Below, in pieces: positions 45,285 through 53,695 of a stretch of 64,000 nt of DNA. Source of the stretch: Streptomyces longhuiensis (GTDB taxonomy: Bacteria > Actinomycetota > Actinomycetes > Streptomycetales > Streptomycetaceae); contig NZ_CP085173.1 in assembly GCF_020616555.1 (NCBI RefSeq), forward strand, positions 62,001 through 126,000. The letters are read 5' to 3'. Position numbers and translations under genes: made by a program. Under the pieces are notes generated by a model. It made no database searches and was not told the DNA's origin. It saw only the letters and a list, made by a program, of their open reading frames with translations. Numbering within the stretch: the stretch's first letter is position 1; the number at the start of each line of letters is the position of its first letter.

Positions 45285-46697
45285 ATGACCGCCGCATCCC
45301 ACCGCAGCGAGCACGACCTGCTCGGCGACCGCGACGTCCCCGCCGAGGCGTACTGGGGCATTCACTCCCTGCGCGCCATGGAGAACTTCCCCATCACGGG
45401 AACGCCGATCTCCGCCTACCCGCACCTGATCGACGCCCTCGCCGCTGTCAAGGAGGCCGCCGCCCGCGCCAACGAGGAACTCGGCCTGCTCGCCCCGGAC
45501 AAGGCGGCCGCCATCGTCGAGGCCTGCCGCGAGATCCGCGAGGGCAAGCTGCACGACCAGTTCGTCGTCGATGTCATCCAGGGCGGCGCCGGCACCTCGA
45601 CGAACATGAACGCCAACGAGGTCGTCGCCAACCGGGCGCTGGAGCTGCTGGGCCACGAGAAGGGCCAGTACGAGTTCCTGCACCCCAATGAGGACGTCAA
45701 CCTGAGCCAGTCGACCAACGACGTTTACCCGACCGCAGTCAAGATAGCGACCGTCTTCGCGGTGCGCGGGTTGCTCAAGGCGATGGCTGTACTGCAGGAC
45801 GCCTTCGCCGGCAGGGCCGTCAAGTTCCGCCATGTGCTCAAGATGGGCCGTACACAGTTGCAGGACGCGGTACCCATGACGCTCGGTCAAGAATTCTCCG
45901 CGTTTGCCGTCATGATTGACGAGGATCGTAGCCGTCTTGACGAGGCAGTCGAGTTGATCCATGAAATCAACCTGGGCGCCACTGCCATCGGCACCGGCCT
46001 CAACGCCCCCGCCGGATACGCCGAGGCGGCGCGCCGCCACCTCGCCGACATCACCGGGCTGCCCTTGGTGACCGCCGTGAACCTCGTCGAGGCGACCCAG
46101 GACTGCGGCGCCTTCGTCCAGATGTCGGGTGTGCTCAAGCGGATCGCCGTCAAGCTCTCCAAGAGCTGCAACGACCTGCGCCTGCTCTCCTCCGGGCCGC
46201 GCGCAGGCCTCAACGAGATCAACCTGCCGCCGGTGCAGGCCGGTTCGAGCATCATGCCCGGTAAGGTCAATCCGGTGATCCCCGAGGTCGTCAACCAGGT
46301 CGCCTTCGAGGTGATCGGCAACGACGTCACCATCACCATGGCGGCCGAGGCGGGACAGCTCCAGCTCAACGCCTTCGAGCCGATCATCCTGCACTCCCTG
46401 TCCGAGAGCATCACGCATCTGCGCACCGCCTGCCTGACCCTGGCCGAGCGCTGCGTCGTAGGGATCACCGCCAACACCGAGGGGCTGCGCGCGGCCGTCG
46501 AGAACTCCATCGGCCTGGTGACCGCCCTCAATCCGCACATCGGGTACACGGCTGCCACCGACATCGCCAAGGAGGCCCTCGCCACCGGACGCGGCGTCGC
46601 CGAACTCGTGCTGGAGAAGGGGCTGTTGCCGGCCGAGCGGCTCGCCGAGCTGCTGCGTCCGGAAGTCCTCGCGGGCAGCGGCTCTGCGCACGCCTGA
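45285..46697 (+). CDS. aspA: Aspartate ammonia-lyase
   Basis: 470 residues, fumarase/aspartase superfamily, full length. GSSIMPGKVNPVIPE begins at residue 320 with the catalytic Ser321; NLSQSTNDVYPTA and GAGTSTNMNANEV supply the other active-site loops. Converts aspartate to fumarate and ammonia, feeding the TCA cycle from the asparaginase product. Confidence 0.95.
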   Translation: MTAASHRSEHDLLGDRDVPAEAYWGIHSLRAMENFPITGTPISAYPHLIDALAAVKEAAARANEELGLLAPDKAAAIVEACREIREGKLHDQFVVDVIQGGAGTSTNMNANEVVANRALELLGHEKGQYEFLHPNEDVNLSQSTNDVYPTAVKIATVFAVRGLLKAMAVLQDAFAGRAVKFRHVLKMGRTQLQDAVPMTLGQEFSAFAVMIDEDRSRLDEAVELIHEINLGATAIGTGLNAPAGYAEAARRHLADITGLPLVTAVNLVEATQDCGAFVQMSGVLKRIAVKLSKSCNDLRLLSSGPRAGLNEINLPPVQAGSSIMPGKVNPVIPEVVNQVAFEVIGNDVTITMAAEAGQLQLNAFEPIILHSLSESITHLRTACLTLAERCVVGITANTEGLRAAVENSIGLVTALNPHIGYTAATDIAKEALATGRGVAELVLEKGLLPAERLAELLRPEVLAGSGSAHA

Positions 46698-46736
46698 ACC
46701 ACGAACGCGCACCAGGACCGGCCGGGAGGCAAAATA

Positions 46737-47666
46737 GTGATCACGACGTCGCCGCTGGCCTTCCAGCCGGTCCTCGAACGCATCGCCACCGAGATCGAAC
46801 AGACGCCGGGCCGTGGGCGGCCTGCCGACTACATCCCGGCGCTCGCCGCCTGCGACCCGCGCCGCTTCGGCATGGCGGTCGCGGAACTCGACGGCACGGT
46901 GTACGGCGTTGGGGACTGGCAGCAGCCGTTCTCCACACAGTCGCTCACCAAGGTCTTCACGCTAGCCCTCGTCCTGGCCCGCGAGGGCGACGAGCTGTGG
47001 GAGCACGTGGGCCGCGAACCCTCTGGTAACCCGTTCAACTCCCTGGTGCAGCTGGAGTACGAGAACGGCATCCCCCGCAACCCCTTCATTAACGCGGGCG
47101 CCCTCGTCGTCACCGACCGCCTGCAGACCCAGACCGGTGACGCGGCCGGCATCCTGCTGGAGTTCCTGCGCGCAGAGAGCGGCAACCCGGAGCTCGCCTT
47201 CGACAGGGACGTCGCCTCCTCCGAGGCCGCGCACGGCGACCGAAATGCGGCACTGGGCCACTTCATGGCGTCGTACAGCAACATCGACAACCCGGTGCCC
47301 GCGCTGCTGGAGCAGTATTTCCGCCAGTGCTCCATCGAGGCGTCCTGCGCCGATCTCGCGCTCGCCGCCGGGTTCCTTGCCCGGCACGGCATCCGCGCCG
47401 ACGGCTCCCGGCTGCTCACCCGCAGCCAGGCCAAGCAGGTCAACGCGGTCATGCTCACCTGCGGCACCTACGACGCGGCCGGCGAGTTCGCGTACCGCGT
47501 GGGACTGCCCGGTAAGAGTGGCGTCGGCGGTGGCATTGTGGCGGTCGTGCCCGGCCGCTGCACGCTGGCCGTGTGGGGCCCGGGACTCGACAAGCGAGGC
47601 AACTCGGTGGCGGGCGTCGCGGCCCTGGACCGCTTCACGACTCTGACGGGGCTGTCGGTGTTCTGA
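46737..47666 (+). CDS. glsA: Glutaminase (serine-dependent)
   Basis: 309 residues; penicillin-binding-like glutaminase fold with the S-x-x-K pair Ser69-Lys72 (QSLTKVF), NPFNSLVQLEYENGIPRNPF, NAGALVVTD and GKSGVGGGIVAVVPG. GTG start with GGGAGG 8 bases upstream. Last gene of the operon; deamidates glutamine to glutamate, complementing the asparagine branch. Confidence 0.94.
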   Translation: MITTSPLAFQPVLERIATEIEQTPGRGRPADYIPALAACDPRRFGMAVAELDGTVYGVGDWQQPFSTQSLTKVFTLALVLAREGDELWEHVGREPSGNPFNSLVQLEYENGIPRNPFINAGALVVTDRLQTQTGDAAGILLEFLRAESGNPELAFDRDVASSEAAHGDRNAALGHFMASYSNIDNPVPALLEQYFRQCSIEASCADLALAAGFLARHGIRADGSRLLTRSQAKQVNAVMLTCGTYDAAGEFAYRVGLPGKSGVGGGIVAVVPGRCTLAVWGPGLDKRGNSVAGVAALDRFTTLTGLSVF

Positions 47667-47879
47667 GCCCGATCTCTTTGCGGGCCTGGCGTATCGCGGC
47701 GTCCGCGTTCGCCAGAGTCCGCTTGTCCTTCGGCAGGCGAGGGCGACGCGAAACGCATCTGGCAGATCTCCGAGAACCTCACTCACACCTCCTTTCCGGC
47801 CGACGAGGGTTCCCGTCCAAGCCGGGGATCGACAGATCCTGGCAGTCGTCGACCTCGTTGATCAGAGTGGGCAGCACCT

Positions 47880-48072
47880 GGCGGCTGCGCCAACCTCAAC
47901 GCCCTGCTGATCGTTCAGCGGCTGCTCGGACACCTGCACACCAGCTCCACGATGCGGTCTCTGCGCTACATCCGGCGGACCTGCTGGTTGCGAGGGCGAT
48001 CGCGGAGTGAAACGACCAAACAAGACCTACGCCGACTACGCGAGCCGTCTGGCGGAACGGCAGGCGGTCTGA
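47880..48072 (+). pseudogene. Tyrosine recombinase (phage-type integrase) C-terminal remnant
   Basis: LIVQRLLGHLHTSSTMR then YIRRT and, in another frame, DLLVARAIAEWND and DYASRLAERQAV before a stop at 48070. This is the end of an actinobacterial integrase with the LGH motif (helix before the nucleophile) and at least two frameshifts. Confidence 0.6.
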
Positions 48073-48293
48073 TGCCCAGACGAGGAGAACGCAGATCCCG
48101 GCAGGCGGCGAAGCCGCTTGAGCGGGGCGGGCAGGTGTCCCGGATCGAGACGCGTGAGCTGATCTGCACCAATCCCAAGGGCACGGCACGCCACACGCCC
48201 TCACACGCTGTCACCATCAGGAACGGGCCCACACGCCGCGTCCCCCGGCAGGTGCGTGCGGGATCTGCCGGCGCGCGATGGCCCAATGTCGCC

Positions 48294-48629
48294 TCAGCCC
48301 GCGGGCGGTGAACCCGATTCGGCGGCGCGACGGTATTCGGCGTTGATGCGCTGGGCCTCTTCGAGCTGGTCCTCGAGGACGATGATGCGGCAGGCCGCCT
48401 CGATGGGAGTGCCCTGGTCGACGAGTTCCCGGGCGCGGGCGGCGATGCGCAGCTGGTAGCGGGAGTAGCGGCGGTGGCCGCCCTCGGAGCGCAGCGGGGT
48501 GATGAGGCGGGCTTCGCCGATGGCGCGGAGGAAGCCCTGGGTGGTGCCGAGCATTTCGGCGGCCCTGCCCATCGTGTAGGCGGGGTAGTCCTCGTCCTCG
48601 AGACGGTCGAACGAGTCATCTGCTGTCAT
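48294..48629 (-). CDS. Small MerR-family DNA-binding protein
   Basis: 111 residues; MerR winged helix at about 15-85 (YTMGRAAEMLGTTQGFLRAI, LRSEGGHRRYSRYQLR) and a short acidic coiled coil (IVLEDQLEEAQRINAEYRRA). It lacks a long effector domain and ligand cysteines, so it is a BldC-like or single-domain regulator. ATG at 48629 with GAGAGGTG upstream. A 32-bp perfect palindrome sits 28 bases upstream. A truncated copy of its C-terminus is at 62547-62664. Confidence 0.85.
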   Translation of the reverse strand: MTADDSFDRLEDEDYPAYTMGRAAEMLGTTQGFLRAIGEARLITPLRSEGGHRRYSRYQLRIAARARELVDQGTPIEAACRIIVLEDQLEEAQRINAEYRRAAESGSPPAG

Positions 48630-48656
48630 TTGCACCTCTCCGTGGAACACGCTTGA

Positions 48657-48688
48657 GGGGCCCTGGTGCCATATGGCACCAGGGCCCC
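48657..48688. repeat. 32-bp perfect palindrome upstream of the MerR gene
   Basis: Each 16-base half begins GGGGCCCTGGTGCCAT; there is no loop beyond the central CATATG. It could be a MerR-type operator or a strong hairpin. No T-run is adjacent on either strand, which argues against a classical terminator. Confidence 0.7.
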
Positions 48689-49802
48689 GAAGGAACATCT
48701 ACACCATCTGCCGGCCTTGGAACTGCGCCGGCCTTCTGTGTCCGCCGCCCCGACCTGGGAGTTGTCGGGGGTGCGGGGATCGCGGTTGCTTGACCGGAGA
48801 CCACCTCACTATCGATGTCCTGCGGTACCCGGGCTCAACACTCCGCCCGGGCGATCCTGATGGCGCTCGTTCCTCCGTTCTTCCCTCGGTGATCAACCAC
48901 TTACAAAACGGGGGGACTTCATACTGCTGGCACTGCTCTACTGCGTACTGCTGGTGATGCAAACTGCTCTGTGACCTGTGACAGCGCCACATTTTCGGCA
49001 GCCAGCCCCGTCGCCCATCGTGCATCTGCTCTGGCTTAGAACCCCACTGCCGAACCTCCCGGTGCGCGCGCCCGCAGCCGACGCCTTCACCGAGGTACTG
49101 CTCACCGATTCACTGCTGGGTACCGCGAACTGCACTCACGGGAACCGCCCCTGCTGACCGCGGCCCCGCCGGCGGCCCCTGATCACTGCGGGCCACCCGG
49201 TCCGGTCGTCAGCCCCGTCGCCGTCCTGCAACAACCCTGGCTCCGGAACTCCACCACCGCACCGTCCTGCGAACTGCAACTTCCGTACCGCTACCCGGCA
49301 GTTCGTGTCTGCCGGGCCTTGCTGACTTCTGGCTACGAGAGAAACCATAACTACGCCGCCACCCAATGTCTACTGCGGCCAACATAGATTTCTGCGTGTC
49401 GGCGGGTAGGTATTCGGCCCCCGCGCAGTGGAGGGGTGAGAGCAGGGCCAGTCACCTGCACTGACGACCCTCCGCTGGGCCCGGATGGCTGCGCTGCCGA
49501 CCCTTGCAGTCGTTCGGGCCTGATCGCAGGCAGCCCTCGCCGAGCTCTTGGCTCACGAAGCGCTGCCACACGGAAGCCCAACGCGGACGCGGTCACCACG
49601 TACCGGTCAGTGACTGTCAAGAGGGCCCCGGGCCGGTCTGGGAGCATTCCGCAGACACCGGCACGGCTGAGTATGGGCAAGGCGAGTCAGCCCGGTCAGG
49701 ACCCCGGGCCGAGGTACCGCCGAGCTGCGACAACGTCGTCCCGCTGCTCCACCACCGTTGCGCCAGGTCGCCGCAGCGGCATCTCCCCCGGGCCGGGCAG
49801 GG
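48689..49802. other. Long non-coding-looking region with clustered ACTGC
   Basis: No convincing gene in about 1.1 kb. Between 48923 and 49376 the pentamer ACTGC occurs 12 times on the plus strand (48923, 48932, 48940, 48947, 48963, 49046, 49097, 49112, 49129, 49185, 49273, 49372), against less than one expected by chance. The first five are spaced 9, 8, 7 and 16 bases apart. Confidence 0.5.
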
Positions 49803-50181
49803 TTATGCAGCTCGAGTGAGTTCGGCCCGGCCGAACAGCAGGGCGTATCCGGGCGGGAGCCGGGTGAGGATACGGGCCAGCAGGCCAGGGCCGGCCAGGT
49901 CACCGACGACGGTGAGAACGGCTCCGGTATCCCAGCGGACGGTCGCAAGGGTGGTCCCGGTGCGGGCGGGCAGGTCCTTGACGAAGCCTCAGCCGGTGAG
50001 TGGCTGACAGCCGGGGACCTGGCCGGCGAAGACGCGTGCGGCCTCGATGGGGAGGCAGGCGGCGAGCTCGACGCGTTCGTCGCCAGTGAGCTGACGGCCC
50101 AGCGCCGTCAGAACGGCCCGCATCACCTCCTCGGCCCGCTCCCGGGTGGGGCAGGCGCTCCAGCACCTGATGAAACGACAT
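49803..50181 (-). pseudogene. DUF2267 protein gene, broken (copy 2)
   Basis: ATG at 50181 (MSFHQVLER), frameshift within the next 20 codons, then ERAEEVMRAVLTALGRQLTG and VELAACLPIEAARVFAGQV, an in-frame TGA after QPLTG, then FVKDL and LPPGYALLFGRAEL to a TAA at 49803. All parts belong to one DUF2267 domain. Two lesions make it non-functional. Confidence 0.75.
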
Positions 50182-50267
50182 GCCAGGCCGGGCAGGAGCC
50201 GGTTCATCCAGCGGGAGCATCGGTTGGTGTGCCTTTCGTGGCCAAAGGGGGTGTCGCTCTCCGGGGC

Positions 50268-50631
50268 TCAGGTCTCGGGATGGCCGAAGAGGAGGTCGTA
50301 GCCCGGGGGCAGCTGGAGCAGGATGCGGTGGGTGAAGTCCTCGCCGGCCGCATCGGCGGCCACGCTCAGCACGGCGCTGACGTCCCAGGCCCGCGGTCTG
50401 TTCGGTGGCTCCGTCGATCCATGCCGCGGTCGCCCGCACGAACCGCTCGGGTGAAAGCGGCTCGGTGGCCTGCAGCGGGTTGAGCAGGATCAGGGCGAAG
50501 GTCTCCGGAAGCCGGGCGGCCAGCTCGGCCCGGACCTCACCCACCAGATGGGCGCCCAGCAGCGCCAGAACGGTACGCGCGGCCCGCTCGGCTTCCTGGG
50601 GGGATACCCTGCACGCAGAAAGCGCCTTCCG
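50268..50631 (-). pseudogene. DUF2267 protein gene, broken (copy 1)
   Basis: EAERAARTVLALLGAHLVGE, RLPETFALILLNPLQATEPL, then after a frameshift near 50385 AWDVSAVLSVAADAAGEDFT and LQLPPGYDLLFGHPET before a stop. The N-terminus is lost behind a TAG. It lies in tandem with copy 2, which suggests an old duplication. Confidence 0.75.
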
Positions 50632-51123
50632 CTAGGACCGACAGAACCCCTCGACAAGGTTCATCGTCCCAGCTCAGAAGGCACTTTCGCGGTACCGCTC
50701 ATGATCCGGACCAAAGCCCAAGTGAAACGCGCAGGCTAACGCGCGAATCCGGCTGCGGTCACCCGTGGGATCCCTGCCCGTGTCGCTCAGTGGCTGCGGT
50801 CCCCCGAGCGCATCGATTAGCTCGACGGAGAAGGCGCGTACGTCGTGTGCGGGGAGGTAGCGCACCCACGGGAAGGTCGCGGGCAGCACGTCCAGAACCA
50901 GGGTACGGCCCTGGGGGGTGCGTCTGGCGGTGCCGGCCGCCGCTCGATGCCGATCTCATGTCCGTCGTTTCGCACCGCGCGACGGCCTCATCGCCAAGAC
51001 CAGCCTCGACTTCCAACCGCTCCTCCGGGAAGACCGTCACCGAGGTGGCGGCCGGGTTGAACTCGGGTGCATAGGCAGGCAGTTGGTAGACGGTCAGCCA
51101 TAACGCATGGGCACACTGTTGGG
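50632..51123. other. Debris including an IS630-type transposase end
   Basis: On the minus strand LTVYQLPAYAPEFNPA (about 51053-51101) is the catalytic C-terminal motif of IS630 transposases, otherwise gone. A second minus-strand stretch, LVLDVLPATFPWVRYLPAHD then VRAFSVELIDALGG (about 50800-50920), is an unassigned remnant. Confidence 0.5.
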
Positions 51124-51711
51124 ATGACTCTCTTCGCCGCGTCAGATGCGTCCACCATCTGGGTCCCTCTGGGTATCTCCCTCGTCGCCCTGGCCGGCGT
51201 CATTTTTACGCCCGTCTATTCCAAGCGCAAAGAAGTCCTGACACAGCGCAAAGAGAAGCTACTTGAGGCTTGCGAGGTCTTCGAAACGGCGTGCGACGTG
51301 CTGCAAGATGACTTCGCCAATCAGATAGCCGCGCTCTTGCGGTCCCGGCGACACCCCTCCAACGCTGTGTACGACGCACAGATGTCGTGGGACGAATGGC
51401 CCGTTGCTAATGATGTTTACGAGGACGTAGCCACGCCAGCAGGCGAATCGGAAGCTTCAGACGTTTCCTGGCGTACCGTCAACACGGCTCTCAACAAGGC
51501 TGAGAGGGCAGCCCGAAGGATTGGACACTTCGACAAATCACTCTTCAGTAAAGCCCAGGCCGTCCATCGATCGCTGAAGGAAGAAGTACAAGCGATCAAA
51601 GGAGGCCCCCAGCCCACGGGCGATGGCCTTCGCAGGAGATGGGAGCAAGCCCGAGAGCGTTCTGACCGCCTCCGTCATGAATTCACGATGGCAGTAGCCC
51701 AACAAACATGA
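51124..51711 (+). CDS. Hypothetical membrane-anchored coiled-coil protein
   Basis: 195 residues from the ATG at 51124. Residues about 8-30 form one membrane helix (IWVPLGISLVALAGVIFTPV), followed by a basic YSKRKEVLTQRKEKLLEA and a long charged helical cytosolic part. GC content is visibly lower than in neighbours, with codons such as AAA, GAA and TCA common, so it was probably acquired separately. No family recognised; the layout is like small membrane-tethered defence or phage proteins, but no partner gene is present. Confidence 0.7.
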   Translation: MTLFAASDASTIWVPLGISLVALAGVIFTPVYSKRKEVLTQRKEKLLEACEVFETACDVLQDDFANQIAALLRSRRHPSNAVYDAQMSWDEWPVANDVYEDVATPAGESEASDVSWRTVNTALNKAERAARRIGHFDKSLFSKAQAVHRSLKEEVQAIKGGPQPTGDGLRRRWEQARERSDRLRHEFTMAVAQQT

Positions 51712-51721
51712 ACCGGACGGC

Positions 51722-52322
51722 TCAGCCCCGGCGCTTCTTACGGCGTCCGACCGGCGCAGCAGGTCGGCTGTGCGAAGAGCCCAGCTGGTGAGGGGGGAAG
51801 GCACGATGGGCCGTGGCGGTGCAAGCTGCGGCCTCCAGCGGCTCGACGAGCTGGGGTCTGCTGTCGTCGCCGGGCGCGCGGGTGTCGAGCAAGACGAACC
51901 GTTGCAAACGGATGATCGCCCAGGACATGCAGGCTGCCGCCAGGCCGAATCCGTACCGCCGGTCATCCTCGGCCTCGGGGCACGCCATCGGCAAAGGCGT
52001 GGCGGTAGTGGTCAGCAAGACCGGTGGCGATGGGGTCGCCCACGGTCATCCACGCCAGACCCGGGACATGCAGGCAGGCAGCGTCGACGAGGGCGTAGCC
52101 GGCGGACTCGAAGTCGATCAGGCGGGCGTCGGCGGGGCCGGATTCGTGGAGGAGGATGTTATTGGTCTCCGCGTCACCGTTACTGAGGGCCAGGAACGGG
52201 CCGGGGTCGCTCAACTCAGCTAGAGCGGCACTGAGTTCGGCCTCGGCTTGTCCGGTGATGGGTGCGCCGAGAGCTGTGGCGTGTCCATGTGCCTCGCCCC
52301 TGTGCCGGACGAGCCGACTCAC
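51722..52322 (-). pseudogene. Phosphotransferase (APH-fold) remnant
   Basis: Holds the catalytic loop FLALSNGDAETNNILLHESG and DARLIDFESAGYALVDAACL of an APH-like kinase, without an N-lobe. A frameshift near 51985 separates it from EAEDDRRYGFGLAAACMSWA and the C-terminal helices (stop at 51722). The IS630 transposase frame reads into it. Confidence 0.75.
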
Positions 52323-52427
52323 GTGGTCTGTCGGCGGTCGATCGGTCCGAGGAAGATCCGTCGCGTGCGGTAGATGTCGGCGTGGCCGACGGTCTCGGCG
52401 TTGAGTCGGCCGTAAGCACGAGCAATA

Positions 52428-53039
52428 CTGATCTTTTCGTAAGTTCGGTGGGTGTGGTGGGCGGATGGTCAGGCCGGTATGGGCGAGGAATGACCATGGC
52501 AGTCGGGGGTTGGTGTTGATGCGGTGGATGCCTTGCTCGGTGGCGTCGGCGACATCGGCGAGGTGGTCGCCGGCGAGGTTGGCGAGTTCACGCTTCTTGA
52601 GTGAGGACCACAGCAGTTCCACCGGGTTCAGCTCGGGAGCGTAGGCGGGTAATCGTTCCAGGGTGAGCCAGTCCTGTTCGGCGACCCAGGCCCGCATCGC
52701 CCGGCTCCAGTGGGCGGACAGGCCGTCCCAGACCAGGACCACTTGCTCGCCGCGGTAGAACACCTTCATCTGCTCCAGGACCTCGATGAGTCCGGCGGTG
52801 TCGTAGCTGCCGGGCTTGAGGTGGAAGCACAGGCGGGCCCCGCGATCGGGGTCGGTGGAGTGGTAGCCCAAGGCCCCGGGCATCGACGCACGCTTCCAGT
52901 TCAGGCGGTGCCGCAGGAGCGGAGTCCGCCCTCGGGGCGAGTAGGTGCGGCGGATCTGAGGGAGCAGGGAGACGCCTGATTCGTCGAGGAAGACGATCCA
53001 GGCACGTGTGTTCACGGCCCCTTTTTGATGCGCGGCCAC
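52428..53039 (-). CDS. IS630 OrfB (catalytic part), no stop codon inside the element
   Basis: Reads TRAWIVFLDESGVSLLPQIR (first Asp), VVLVWDGLSAHWSRAMRAW (second Asp) and RLPAYAPELNPVELLWSSLK (Glu), ending PPHPPNLRKDQ at the last base of the IS. The frame has no stop within the element and continues through the flanking TA as TAT into the kinase remnant, to a stop at 51963. It joins OrfA by a -1 shift at C-AAA-AAG. Confidence 0.85.
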
Positions 53040-53527
53040 TCGTGCGCGATCCAGCGGGCGATCTCCGATTCGTCCCGCTCGACAGCCCGCCGCTCGGGCC
53101 GTTGAAGGCTCCATCCGAGCCGGCCGGTCAGCAGCCGCCATACCGACGCCCTCGACAACACCACCCCCGTTGTCCGGGTGACGACCGCGCCGACTCGTTC
53201 CAGGGTCCACAGGTCGGCCTCGAAACCATGAGCCTGGGCTCCTTGCTCCAACGCGGCCCGGACCATCTCGACCTGGGTGTCGTCCAGTTTGGGTGGACGT
53301 CCGGTGGCTGCCCGTCGCCGCAGGGCTGAAGCACCGCCTTGCTCCCACACCCGCCGCCAACGCCGCACACTCTCGGCACACACCCCCACCGCCCTCGCGA
53401 TCTCCGCATTCGAGACGCCGTCCTCGAACAACTCGACTGCCCGCAGACGACGCGCCTCCGCCAACTGAGGCCGCGACAAAGGAGGAAGGGAGGAGCCGGC
53501 AACCGAAGGGGAAGGTTGATAAGCCAC
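53012..53527 (-). CDS. IS630 OrfA (helix-turn-helix part)
   Basis: 171 residues from the GTG at 53527. HTH_29/32-type: LRAVELFEDGVSNAEIARAV and VCAESVRRWRRVWEQGGASA, then RRRAATGRPPKLDDTQVEMV. Ends IKKGP with TGA at 53012. The run CAAAAAGGGG near 53025 allows a -1 slip into OrfB. Confidence 0.88.
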   Translation of the reverse strand: MAYQPSPSVAGSSLPPLSRPQLAEARRLRAVELFEDGVSNAEIARAVGVCAESVRRWRRVWEQGGASALRRRAATGRPPKLDDTQVEMVRAALEQGAQAHGFEADLWTLERVGAVVTRTTGVVLSRASVWRLLTGRLGWSLQRPERRAVERDESEIARWIAHEWPRIKKGP

Positions 53528-53695
53528 GCCGACAGCCTCCCACCCACACGGCCACCACACCCACCGAACTTACGAAAAGATCAGTAGTGTCCTGTCTCAG
53601 GTTGGTGTGGGTACGCCGAGTCTGTGACCTGTGGTGCTCTCACATACGTGACACGGCAAAGGAGCAGGTGTCCCGCTGAAGTGTGGGCGGACCCA

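Larger units (their letters stand above)
52426..53586 (-). mobile_element. IS630-family element with 33-bp perfect ends
   Basis: Ends beginning CTGATCTTTTCGTAAGTTCG are identical over 33 bases at 52428-52460 and, inverted, 53552-53584. TA flanks both sides (52426-52427, 53585-53586), the family's target duplication. It contains orfA and orfB read on the minus strand; perfect ends and open frames suggest recent insertion. Confidence 0.93.

Noticed and set aside
51409..51427. A further ATGTTTAC sequence as a possible sixth TetR operator
   Set aside because: It lies inside the coding region of 51124-51711 and lacks the closing ACAT.
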